The notes beneath the pieces were generated by a model. That model was not told the DNA's origin and searched no databases. It saw only the letters and a list, made by a program, of their open reading frames with translations. From positions 107,351,116-107,415,115 of the forward strand of contig JAUMIR010000005.1 of the NCBI GenBank assembly GCA_030847615.1: DNA of 64,000 bases, written 5' to 3'. The position numbers were made by a program, and so were the translations under genes. Positions 46,227-57,034 of the stretch are shown here, in pieces (within the stretch, counting starts at the first letter, position 1; each line of letters opens with the position of its first letter). Source of the stretch: Gambelia wislizenii. Taxonomy: Eukaryota; Chordata; Lepidosauria; Squamata; Crotaphytidae.

Positions 46227-46414
46227 ACCAGAGGTCTGCAAAGGGTTGCCCACATTTTGCAGCTGAGCCCTGTAACAAACTGCTTCCCATTACTCTCTCT
46301 CTCTTTTTTTTTTATTCTGCCAGGAAAAGCCCTGCTTGTAAAATTTCTGTTTCTGATGTAGGTACACAAGAGGAGCAGGGTTATTCAAATAAGGTGGCAA
46401 CCCTTATTGGTGGG

Positions 46415-46654
46415 TCCAGTTGGCCCTCCATAGCCACAGATTTGCTATCCACAGATTCCACCATCCACAGCTTGATTTTTTTAAAAAAATGACGAAAAAG
46501 CAAATCTTGCTGTTTACCATTTTATATAAGGGACACCCTTTTACTATGCTGTCATATGTAATGGAGGTTGAGCATCCATGGATTTTGCTATCCGTGGGGT
46601 GGGGGTGGGGTGTTCCTGGAACCAAACCCCAGCAGATACTAAAGGCCCACTGTA
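46415..46654. mobile_element. Tigger-like MITE
   Basis: CCAGTTGGCCCTCCATAGCC at the left and CTAAAGGCCCACTGTA at the right are inverted ends. It shares TTATATAAGGGACACC and GGAACCAAACCCCAGC with 35843-36075. Non-coding. Confidence 0.75.
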
Positions 46655-47362
46655 TTTGACATTCTGCTGAGATGGCCAATGGGAGGAACTGCACATTTGG
46701 GCTTGCTGCTTGGGTTTTTTTTTTTGTCACCATCTGTATACCTGAAAGCTGAGAACAGATCTGCTCTCTATAGTGAATGAGGAATTTTCATCATTGCTTA
46801 ATTTAGTCCAGGGTTCCTTTATGGCTTAGCCTCCTTGCCTGCTTATGGTGCAAGAGCTCAGTCATGCCCTGTATGACATAAGAACATATTGGGGCTTGGG
46901 AAGGTTACTGTTGGGGATTACAACTCTCAGAATTTCCCACTGGTCTTTCTGGCTGGGGGCATTCTGAAAGCTGTAATCCAAAAATAATTTCTCTAAGTAC
47001 TGGAAAATATCTAAATATTCCCCAGTGGCCTCAGATTGCATTTCCCTGGAGCCTTCCAATCTCTCACAGATGAGAACAGGGACATGGGTGGCCAAGCAAG
47101 ATGGTTAAGGTAGCAAAAGGTATTAATGAGGAAGAAAAAAACAAACCAGGAAAGGCTGCAGCAGTTTGCTTTTGCCTGAGCCTACTGGGAGGGAAAGATT
47201 CTGACCCCTTCTCTACCCTACCCAACTACGTTAACTAAATGCAAATTACTTTTGCTCTTTGTGTATACAAAGTGTATAGTTTGGGGGCAATGGAAGTAGG
47301 CTGAAGAGACAGGGAGAAGTGGGTGGAAGAGAGGAAACTGGGATATTTTAAAAGCAGATGAA

Positions 47363-47500
47363 TAGAATAGAATAGAATAGAATCTTTATTACGGTCATAG
47401 ACCAGCACAGGTAAAAAGGGGATACAAAATAAAGGTGAAATCACAGGATAAAAACAGGCTAAAAGCAGTATTTAAAATGTTAGCTCCAGTATAACAAGAC
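47363..47500 (-). mobile_element. Short retroposed element with 15-bp target duplication
   Basis: TTAAAAGCAGATGAA lies at 47348-47362 and 47501-47515. On the minus strand the insert ends GACCGTAATAAAGATTCTAT then a (TTCTA)n tail. It is a 5'-truncated LINE or SINE of a family I cannot name. Confidence 0.8.
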
Positions 47501-48144
47501 TTAAAAGCAGATGAAAAAGAGGGACAACAGACGATTAATCAGGGTTGCCCCTTCCAGATCATGATAGTTGGAGGGTATACTTTTTGTCTTGAGGACTGTT
47601 TTCCAGGAAAGGGGGGGGTAAGGTTGTGACTCTTCAAAGCATTTATACTTGTAAGCAATCTTGATGCAGTGGACAGGCCCATGCATGTGTTACTGGAGAC
47701 TTTCAGAGAGTGCAATGTGTGAATTGCTGTGGTAGTAGTTTAGCAATTGTTTTCCATCCTCCACAGTTGAGCTGAGTTGTTGCTTATTCATAGTGAGCTG
47801 TCCCTAAAACCCTCATTTGTTCCTCTTTGGGGACTAGTTTCACTGGCTTTTCCTTTGACATATCAGCCCCCTGTAACATGTCTGGAAGTGACTGGAAATC
47901 CTTAATTACTTCTGTCATTGCAGGATTCTTAGCATACTGTATTATTTGTCATTGGAAGGTATTTTTTTTTTAATCAAAGGCCCACTATTTTTAAATCTTT
48001 GCACACATGGGTTGTAGCTGAAGTGGGAGGTGAATGACCATCTTTGGGGCTGGTGTCTTCTCTGGGAACAGTGGAATAACCTGTCGCTTGGTTTTCTGCT
48101 GTAGCAAGTTGCATTTACAGGAAGTGGGAGAGAACAGATATATC

Positions 48145-48342
48145 ACTTTGATCCTGCTTTAGCTGCCATGGCTTCATCCTACAGATTCCTGGGATCTCTA
48201 GTTTGGTGAATCACAGAGCTTTTTGGTAGAGAATCCTAAATTCATCAGAAAACTACAAATCCCAGGATTCCATAGGACAGATGCATGGTAATCAAAATGG
48301 GATTAAAATGCTATAATAATGGTGTGGTATTAAAGACCTCTG
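48145..48342. mobile_element. Palindromic MITE, family A
   Basis: Arms GATTCCTGGGATCTCTAGTT and AACTACAAATCCCAGGATTC; ends eroded. Confidence 0.62.
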
Positions 48343-48595
48343 CTTCATTTCCTGGTTGGGTGTATATATTTCTATGGGGGATACAGTCCATGGGGGATAC
48401 AGTCCAAGATCCTGCTCCCCATGTGGATTCCCTGGAATCACAGATAGTACTGAAAAATATACTGTGTATTTTCAGACTGCAGTTGACCACTTAAACTTAA
48501 TCCACTAAGTTCAAGTAGTCAATTGCAGTTTGAAAATATAGGGTTCAGTACACAGTTAAAGTGGGCTTCAAACAATGCTTTTTGTGGAGGATTCT

Positions 48596-49455
48596 GTTGG
48601 TTGTTACCTTTAAAGCCCTACATGGTTTGGGTCCAGGTTACATATCATAGAATCATAGAATCATAGAGTTGGAAGAGACCTCAAGGGCCATCCAGTCCAA
48701 CCCCCTGCCATGCAGGAATACACAATCAATTCATTCCTGACAGATGGCCATCCAGTCTTTGTTTAAAAACCTCCAAAGAAGGAGACTCCACCACACTATG
48801 AGGCAGTGTATTCCACTTCCAAACAGCTCTTACTGTCAGGAAGTTCTTCCTAATGTTTAGGTGGGTTTGAACCCATTGCTCTGTGTCCTAGTCTCTGGAG
48901 CAGCAGAAACCAAGCTTGCTCCATGCTCAGTATGACATCCCTTCAAATATTTAAACATGGCTATCATGTCCCCTCTCAACCTTCTCTTCTCCAGACTAAA
49001 CATGCCCAGCTCCCTAAGCTGCTCCTCATAGGGCATGGCTTCCAGACCTCCCACCATCCTGGTTGCCCTCCTCTGGACACGTTATGGGATCTTATGGGAT
49101 CACTTCCCCCATTTAATCTATCCCATACACTCAGGTCTTCTGGGTGTACTCCAGTCAGCCAGGATGAGGTTGGCAACTATCAGCCAGAACTTTTTCTTCA
49201 GCCGCCCCTAGACTGTAGAATGACCTGCCAGAAGATATTCAACAGCTAAATACTCTGTCTGAATTTAAAACAGCATTAAGGACCAGTCTTTTCCAGCAGA
49301 ATGATTTTTGAGTTATGAATTTTAAATTACAAATTTTAAAGTATGGACTGAACGTTTTAATATATATTGGTCTTATATGTACTTTTAAATTGATGTTATG
49401 TGTTGTGTTTTAATCTGTTGTTGTGCTCCAAATCGATCTGGGTAAGAAATAATGT
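48596..49455 (+). pseudogene. L2-clade LINE C-terminus split by CR1
   Basis: Before the CR1: VVTFKALHGLGPGY. After it (from 49084): a decayed linker, then RPRLDCRMTCQKI-type text in shifted frames corresponding to RLWNDLPEDIQQLNTLSEFK and LRTSLFQQNDF. The 3' UTR ends with AAATCGATCTGGGTAAGAAA near 49430. Confidence 0.65.
48648..49083 (-). mobile_element. CR1 LINE 3' end nested in an L2-clade fragment
   Basis: Tail repeat CATAGAATCATAGAATCATA at the left; the minus-strand remnant includes [21 protein letters not shown] deletion in the KLQEKRFHLN region is evident from the missing 25 or so bases after AATGTTTAGGTGGG. It splits the plus-strand L2-clade remnant at 48596-49450. Confidence 0.85.
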
Positions 49456-49849
49456 CATTTTGTTGATGTTGTTAGGTTGTGTGCAGGTGTGTATGTATAC
49501 ATATGTAGGAGATTTCCCACCCCCATATCCTTAATAACTGGTTGGAGATAGCAGGGACTCCTATCATAGCTAGCAAGGGCAGGGAGAGAATTTGAGTGGA
49601 TGGTATGGGAAGACTTAGCAGGCCTGATGTTACCCTTCCTCTTCTGTGGTGTTAGAACCACAGAAACATATCAGTTTTCTACTCGTGCTGCACTTTTTAA
49701 GACTACAATTTACCAAGTTCCACAAATGGAAGTGGCCATGGTTGCTGGGGATTATGGGAGGTTCTAATCCAAAAAGTTACTTTCCAAAATTCTGGATAGC
49801 AATAGTTAATTTAAAAACAAACAAACAAACTTGTTTCTGTCTGGATTCA

Positions 49850-50185
49850 CTCTGGGGCCCCTTCACCCTACACAAGTATAGGTGGCTGTCTGTATGTATG
49901 GTACCAGTAGCCATAGTTTTAATTATCCATTGTCTGAAAAATATGGTCTCTGTAGGCATTTCCTTGGTCTTCCAGTTTGACTCTCCAATCCAACTCTGGA
50001 AGTTACCATCAAGTCATGCTGGAGATGCCTAGAGAAATGTCCTCTCTAGACATTTCCTAGGTCCTTCAATAAGACTCTATGGTAACTTCCACAGGAAAAT
50101 ACCATAGAGCCTTACTGGAGATGTCTAGAAAGGTGGCCTCTCTAGGCATTTCCTAGGTCATCCAATGTGAGTCTATGAGGTTGGG
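49850..50185. repeat. Tigger-like fragment with internal tandem duplication
   Basis: It carries two tandem versions of the family's inner block (GAGATGCCTAGAGAAATGTC and GAGATGTCTAGAAAGGTGGC, each followed by a CTCTATGGT-like stretch). Terminal repeats are not clear, so it is a partial copy. Confidence 0.5.
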
Positions 50186-50194
50186 AATATATCT

Positions 50195-50392
50195 TCCATA
50201 GCACTATGATTCCCCTTTAACTGCTATGGCTACCTCCTGTGAAATCCTGGGTTTTATAGTTTGGTAAGGCAATACAGCTCTCTGGCTAAGGATGTTCCCT
50301 ATACTGCAAATCCCAGAATTCCCTAGGATATAAACAGGACAGTTAAAGTAAAAGCATAGCCCTATAATTGTGTGGTGTGAAAGGGCCCTCTG
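50195..50392. mobile_element. Palindromic MITE, family A
   Basis: TTCCATAGCACTATGATTCC at the left, AGCCCTATAATTGTGTGGTG at the right, with the GAAATCCTGGGTTTTATAGTT arm opposite ACTGCAAATCCCAGAATTCC. Confidence 0.7.
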
Positions 50393-50590
50393 TGTATCGG
50401 AGTATAAGTGGCTGTCAACTGAACACATGCTAAAATGTAACAGGTGGTGATTTTATGTGGTTTTCTTTCAGATGGTTAAGTTTCCTCCATTGACAAGGAT
50501 CTTTTTGCACTTGATGCTTAGTGCCTCTTTCAGATCAGGCCTCAATTTGCCAATGTGAATAGGTACAGAGAGGTTCTTTAAATGCAGGGG

Positions 50591-51271
50591 GTTGTCCAAA
50601 TGGTGAAAAAGCTCCTCATGGAATGTGAGGAGACTCTTACCTGTCTTAATGGTATTCTGTATGATTTTGTCGTATTGTGAAGGAGGGGGCCAAAAAAGGC
50701 CAAAAACCTCACCAGAAAAGCCTTCATGGCTTTTCCCGTTTCTTTTTAAACAATGAGAGGGTATGCATTCCTGCTTGTTAGGATAAGTGAATTGATTTGA
50801 TGCACTGCCAAACAAGAGGAAGTGCAAATCTGATTGGCCAGACAAGCAAAGAGAGCAGGGCTTGCTAGCAAGGCAAGTACCTGCAGCCGCCATTCCTCCC
50901 CCCCAAGCGATCAGGGATGGGGATGGGAGGAGGGCGCTGTCATTCCCACCCACCCCCTGGCTGCTGCTGCCACTGTCGCCACCACCACCATGAGGAGGAG
51001 AGAAGGGAAGCGGGCTCTCGCATCTTCTTTCCCTGGTTCCCTGCCCCCCTTCACTGCCCTGGTTCTTCCCTGGTTCCTTGCCCACCCGCTCCCGTGGGGC
51101 CAAGGAAGGGGGAAGAGGGCAAAAGAGCCCTCTGCTCCCTTCTCAGCTGTCATCTGGGATTGAAGCTTAGGGGAGCTGCTGGGGACAAAACCATCATTAA
51201 GACAAATTGCAGCTGCTGTGACTTGCTATTACTGTGGGGCACTATTCCCCCCCCCTCACTCGTATAGACAG
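50591..51271 (+). mobile_element. MITE family B, copy 3, GC-rich interior
   Basis: It begins GTTGTCCAAATGGTGAAAAA, has GTCGTATTGTGAAGGAGGGG, AAATCTGATTGGCCAGAC, a CpG-containing interior (50880-51150) and ends TCGTATAGACAG. The GC-rich interior explains several long overlapping frames, which I do not believe code. Confidence 0.65.
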
Positions 51272-51462
51272 GGCCCAGGTTGTATTTGTGTTGCAAGTAT
51301 CATCTCTCCTATAGCTCTTTTACACTTCCCTTATTTTCTTAAGACAGTTGAATGGCCCTTTCCCATTCCATACTATGTACTATAGTTGATGTGGTCTTCT
51401 ATATATGCTAAAATACTAGCCATCTTATCATTATGAGGAATGTAGTCTGTGTACAGTGGCTT

Positions 51463-51465
<3 letters not shown>

Positions 51466-51494
<29 letters not shown>
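51466..51494. repeat. (CA)n microsatellite
   Basis: About 14 CA units. Confidence 0.9.
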
Positions 51495-51495
<1 letters not shown>

Positions 51496-51519
51496 TGCAG
51501 CCCTCTAGGATAGGGAACA

Positions 51520-51607
51520 TGTAGCTGTCCAGATGGTGCTGCACTACAATTCCCATCAGCATTAGCCAGCACAGTAAGTGGTGAGGGATGACAGAAGCTG
51601 CAATCTA
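51520..51607. mobile_element. Partial MITE of the same short family
   Basis: GTCCAGATGGTGCTGCACTA, then ATTCCCATCAGCATTAGCCA; decayed. Confidence 0.45.
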
Positions 51608-52250
51608 ACAACAACACCCTTGCTCCTACTGGCATGTTTCCATTCTGTTTATGGACAATTATTTTGTCTAATGAATCTTCCCTTAAAAGTGTAGCACAGT
51701 ATGGGGTGGCCTTATTAGAAACTCTACAACTGATACTGTGTGGCTAATATGTAACCTGAATCTGTTAGACTTGCTAATCAAATGTATTCATTTTATGACT
51801 CTATAAAATCTCTTACAGAAAGTAGCAAGTAAGATACCAGTTTGTCAAGCTATGAAATTGAGAAGCAGAGGTATTGTTAGCTCTGTAGTTGCCTTCTCAC
51901 TAGGGAGGGGCTGAGATGAAAAAGTGTAGGGAGCCATGGTTACTGCTCAGATAACTCTGATAATCAGAAGTGACACATCCAGTTGAGCTTTAGGCAAATA
52001 CATTTTGTAAGCAATGCTCTAAATGTTGTCCAGGGAATGAAAGACTTTTCAGTTACGTGGGTGTGACTGTGTGAAACTGAGTTACATCAGTAGGGCTGAT
52101 AAAGCTATTCCTCCATTTCAGTAGTGCTAGAAATTCTCAAAGAGCATGGATCTGAGGTCTGGAGGAACGGGTTTGTAAATTGTATTTATATGTCTTTTAC
52201 TCTCACACAGGCCTTTCCTCCTGGCTTGTTCTGAGGTTGTTACCACAGAG

Positions 52251-52483
52251 ACCTGGGGCCTTTCAACACTGTACAATTAGAGCACATTGATTGTGCTTTA
52301 AGTGTCATGACAACATCCTGGGGATCTTGGGGTTTGCAGTTTGGTGAGGTACTAGAAGTTTCTGGAAAATAATTCTAAGTACACCTCCCTAAACTGACAA
52401 TCCCAAGATTCCATAGGATGTTCCCATGGCAGTTAAAGTGGAATCATAGTGCTTGAATTGTGTAGCATGAAAGGACCCCAGGT
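52251..52483. mobile_element. Palindromic MITE, family A (best-preserved ends)
   Basis: ACCTGGGGCCTTTCAACACT and, inverted, CATGAAAGGACCCCAGGT form the termini; arms of about 110 bp. It gives the clearest view of the family end, with a GGCC(C)TTTC(A) motif. Confidence 0.78.
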
Positions 52484-52628
52484 TTGAATTGAATGTGGCT
52501 AATTATAGACTTCCTGGTTTATGATTGTCTGTATGTAGCCACTGTACTTGAGGTGAGGTCAGGTAATGTGAACATTCTGTCTATTGTGGAGTGGGCAACT
52601 GTACTGGTTAATGTGTTCTGACAAATGA

Positions 52629-52745
52629 TATGTGTGCCTTCAAGTCAACTGTTGATTTCTGGCAACCCTGTAAATTTCATAGGGCTTTCTTAGGCAAAGA
52701 ATACTCAGAGGTAGTTTGCCATTGCCTTCCTCTGAAATAAAAACT
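52629..52745 (-). mobile_element. Partial SINE of the same family
   Basis: GTGTGCCTTCAAGTCAACTG through TTGCCATTGCCTTCCTCTGA; the tRNA-like head is missing. Confidence 0.6.
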
Positions 52746-53115
52746 GGAAGTGACTTCTTTAATTTACTTTTGTTTTTGATGCATTTTTGATCACTTTCCC
52801 CGTTCTTGTGGGGTTGTGGGAAGTATTAAATGAAATTGCTGCATTTTCATGTCTGTTGTGGTAGTTTGGGTGATTTGGGGGCAGGGGCTTTTGGCCAAAA
52901 TTAAAAATAGGAGGTGGTCTGGAGACTGTAGGGGGCCCATTAAGAGGTTGAGATCCCTATAATCTCCAGACCATCTCCTCTTTTTGTCCCATTAACTATA
53001 CCTGCCTGCATTAGATTTATGATAGCTGATTTTACATGAGTTAGTCACTTGATGGCACATGGGTAAACTAGGCCATGTGTAATGACTACTCAAGCTATTT
53101 CACATGTCTGCCCTG

Positions 53116-53328
53116 CACCAGAATGGTTGTGGTGGTTAGAGTATCAAACTAGGACTGTAGGGATCTGGTTTCCAATTTCCACTCAGCCAAGAAGCCCACT
53201 GGCTAATGTTTGGCCAACATAACTTTTTTTACCGAACAGCTGTAAGGATAAAATTGTATGGAGGGAGACCTGGTATGCTATCTTGTGTTTCATGAAGGAG
53301 AGATGAGATATAAATGCAATTAAAAAAA
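53116..53328 (+). mobile_element. tRNA-derived SINE, second type
   Basis: GTGGTGGTTAGAGTATCAAA as A box, then GGTTTCCAATTTCCACTCAG in the B-box region, and an ending GATGAGATATAAATGCAATT that shares the L2-like tail. Confidence 0.7.
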
Positions 53329-54497
53329 ATAAACCTAAGCAGATTCTTCCTAACAAAGGATCTGGTGGCTGGGGCTCAGCAAGGAATAATGTTAGTTGTC
53401 TTTTTAAATAACAGTATTACTTTTTAAACCAGAAGTACCATTTCAGTCTTTGGACAAACTTTCCAACAAAATTCAGAAGTTTGCTCCTGAATATATTCAA
53501 AAGTACATAGAAAAGAAACAGTGTATTGTATCTTGGTGACTTTTTTATATCTCTTGATAACCAGAAATAGAGATGTTTCTGAGAAATCCAATAAACATAA
53601 TCTGGGACAGTCATAAACAGTGCTAGACAAACCCAGCTGCCAAGCAAAGACTGATAAACCAGGAGGCTATGAGGTCACTAGTTCTCCATCACCAGATGAT
53701 TAAGAGCCATGTGGAGGCATTAATGGTCTCCCACAATTAGAATGTGGAGATGTGCAGCTAGCAATGCCGTGACTTCCATGTTCCTGTCACTTGTCCTCCA
53801 CCCTCCACCCATTGGGAGGCAAACATTTGCAGCCCTGGCATCACAAGCCTATGAGTATGGTTGCCACATGTGCCACAGTAACCAAGAGATCAATTTTAGT
53901 GATAAGAGTTCAGGATGCAAGGAGAATCCATTGTAATTTTCCCCTTTGACAGCATTTTCCCTATTGGGCAACTACATTACATTATGAAATTGCCCTCTGG
54001 TACCCTGTCATCAATCTTGGCAATCTTGCTGGCTAAAAGGAAATTGGCAGTGATGTTTTAAAATCTCTTTTACTTCTTGTAGTCATCTTGTCTGTTCCTA
54101 TGCATTCCTTTGTCTGCTTTTGTCATTTGAATTTCCATCTCAGTAGAGCTCTTCTCTCTTTCCCAACTGCTGCTCTTTTTTTAGGCATAGTAAGGTAGCT
54201 AATTTTGCTGTTTTGTGCTATGATGTTGTACAGTATTTGTAATGATGCTTACTATAAATTGATTTGATTTTGTGTTGTAAGCCACTATGGTTTCTAATGG
54301 AAGAACTGAATATTCATCATTGGGAGCTGATGCCTTTCAGTTTCGTTGGGCACTGAAATTATTCTGAGTGTATGTGTAAAACAGATGTTCCCAAACTTTC
54401 TCAGTTTGTGCTAACTTTTGTATGTCAGTAATTCTTTTCATGGTGCCCCAGGCCAAAAGAAATACCTAACAGTTCCATTTATTAAGGCTTAAACTGT

Positions 54498-54721
54498 GGG
54501 CCCATGCATGCTACACAGTTATAGTGCTATTATTTTACTTTACCTGCCTTAATTCCATTGTATGGACTCATGGGGTTTGTAGTTTCTTGATGCACTGGAC
54601 TGCTCTGGCTGGGACTTCTAAATGCCATTTCCTAAACTGCAAATCCCAGAATTCCATAAGACAGAACCATGGCAGTTAAAGTAGAATCATAGCACTATAT
54701 TGAAATAATGTGAATGGGCCC
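54498..54721. mobile_element. Palindromic MITE, family A
   Basis: GGGCCCATGCATGCTACACA at the left and TGTGAATGGGCCC at the right; arms meet near 54600 with ACTCATGGGGTTTGTAGTTT opposite AAACTGCAAATCCCAGAATT. Confidence 0.75.
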
Positions 54722-55729
54722 TTTGTGTTATTAGGTTTCTCTTCCTGCCTGCAGCCTCAACTTTCCTACTTAGTTTTGCATATATTGATACAGCTGTGCG
54801 GATAAAAGTCAAAGTGAGAAGCTTGTAGGCTGCTCTGAACACCTAGGGGGAGAGATCAGGATAAAAACAAAAAGCTGTGGTAGTTTATAAAGTTGGTCTT
54901 TCCTCCTTAAGTGAGCTAATGAAGGCTGAGAACTTTGGCTGATCAATGGGCCGCAAGATGTCTTCTCCAAATTAGGTGCTCTCCTGGGGGTGGGATATGG
55001 GATGTCATTTCCAGTGACAGTGAGGGAGCGAGGCCCCTTTTCTGCCTTATTCCAAAGAAGAGAGCTCCTCCTCCTCCCCTCCTTTAATGGATTAATGGCG
55101 TGAGGCAGAGAATGAGCCACACTTGGCAGCTGCTAAGTTTCCTAATAAAGGTGATGAGTGTCCTGAGGTGGCCCTGTGAGCTGCTGTGCTCCAAGTGCAG
55201 TTCACAGTCTTGGGACTGCTGGACTAAACTTTAAAGGAGTTATCCAAGGGTTCAGTACCTTGGATAGCTCTTTAATGTTCACAATCCACTCAAAACTGGA
55301 GTGGATTTTCCTCCCCACTGACATGGAAGCCACCAGGGACTCTCTCTCATTTTCCTGTGCTATCCCCAGTCCACCAGTTGAGATCACAGTACCACATGGG
55401 AAGTCTGATGTTGGGTTCAGGAACACAGATGGCCTAGGAGTGGAACAAAGACTTACAACACTTAATGTCTGAAAGGGAAGAAGACAAATTAGAAAAAGAT
55501 AATTTCTCAAAAAGTAGCCATGGTAGTATCTTGAAGCATAACAAGGAGGAAGCATGGGGGATTAAAAAAAAAAAAGAATGTGGCAATTTCAGTTTATACT
55601 CACAAAAGCTTATGCTAAAATAATACAAAGAAGTTAGTCTGAAAGGTGCTGCTACATTCCCCCCCCCCGAAAAGAGAATGAGTACATGATGAAAATGTCC
55701 TAGAAAACTACAAACACCATTTTTAAAGT

Positions 55730-55950
55730 GAAGTCGAAGGCTTTCACGGCTGGCATCCATAGATTTTCCTTGGGGTTTTTCCGGACTGTGAGGCTGTGTT
55801 CTGGAATAGTTTCTTTCTGACATTGTGCCTGCATCTGTGGCTGGCATCCTCAGAGAATTCTCTGAGGATGCCAGCCACAGATGCAGGTGAAATGTCAGAA
55901 AGAAACTATTCCAGAACACGGCCTCATAGCCTGGAAAAACCCCAAGGAAA
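55730..55950. mobile_element. Inverted-dimer retroelement fragment with 14-bp target duplication
   Basis: Two copies of one sequence lie head to head around GAATTC at 55856-55861. The right arm (55862-55950) and the left arm (about 55766-55855) match over about 90 bases with few changes; the left arm extends further, to the GAAGTCGAAGGCTTTCACGG end. ACCATTTTTAAAGT flanks the dimer at 55716-55729 and 55951-55964. The same sequence is present once at 25305-25435. A Penelope-like origin is plausible but not proven. Confidence 0.8.
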
Positions 55951-56173
55951 ACCATTTTTAAAGTTTGTTGGATGGTTCCGATAACTTATTTGAAGTTTAG
56001 ACTAAAGCCCAGTTCAGATTCATCTGTCCATGGACATGGAAGCCACCATCTTTGCTAGTATTTATTTTATAGTCAGCCATAAAAGAGTTTGTGTAATAGT
56101 AACAGTGTTTGTATATTAGTAAAAGTTTGTGTGAACTACGAATGGAAAGTCTGAAGTTGCCTGTGTCATAGGA

Positions 56174-56782
56174 GTTTTCTAAATGGTGAAAATACTTCTC
56201 ATAGAATTTGAGGAGAATACATTTTGTCTTGTTGGATGGTCCAGCAATTTGTCGTATTCAAAAGGAGGGGGGCCAAATACTCGATATACTCTGCAGGAAA
56301 AGCCTTGGTGATTTTTCCCATATTTTTTTGTTAAAATAATGCATGGGAATGTGCACTATCACCCACTAGGATAACCAATTTGCATTGTTGTGCATTCTCA
56401 TAGTGGACAGCTGATTGGTCAGACATTCACAAGGGGCAGAGTTTGCTAACAAGCCAAGTGCCCGAAACCACTAAGTTGGATTTTCACTGTAGCAATTGTG
56501 TGCCATTGTGAGAAAATAGCCTTTTTTTGGTTCATTTGTTTGTTAAAGCGGAAGATCACATCTTGCATTTAGTTTTTTTTCTTTTTTAAAAAAACACTGA
56601 TGGCAACTTGAGATAAATAAAAACATGAGTAATTCACTCATGCACATCATCTTTATTTGCAGGCATGCAAGATAGCTTTGCATGCCTGTGATTTTTTAAA
56701 AAAAGTTAAGACAAATAGAAGCTGTTGCAAATTGTCATTACTGCACACCAATCCACATTTTATTGCTTCATATAGATAAGCC
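56174..56782 (+). mobile_element. MITE family B, copy 4
   Basis: It begins GTTTTCTAAATGGTGAAAAT, has TTTGTCGTATTCAAAAGGAG, CAGCTGATTGGTCAGAC and GGCATGCAAGATAGC blocks, and ends CTTCATATAGATAAG. Non-coding. Confidence 0.65.
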
Positions 56783-56814
56783 CATAGCTGTTCTGAGCCA
56801 AGCCATTCTTTTTG

Positions 56815-57034
56815 GGGGACCATTCATACTACTCACTATACCCCTTTAACTGTCATGGCCACATCCTATGGAATGCTGAGACTGGCTGTTTAGGGATGCA
56901 CATTTAGAATTCTCAGCCTTTACAGTCCTCTGGTGCCTCACCAAACTACAAACCCCAGGATTCTGTGGGATGGAACCGTGACAGCTAAAGTGGAATAACA
57001 GTGCTATAATTCTATAGGGTGAATAGGCCCCAGG
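56815..57034. mobile_element. Palindromic MITE, family A
   Basis: Ends GGGGACCATTCATACTACTC and GGTGAATAGGCCCCAGG are inverted. The right arm has ACTACAAACCCCAGGATTCT; the left arm is more decayed. Confidence 0.7.

Noticed and set aside
50468..51267. Several overlapping frames over 100 codons on both strands
   Set aside because: They lie in the GC-rich interior of a MITE copy where stop codons are scarce by composition.
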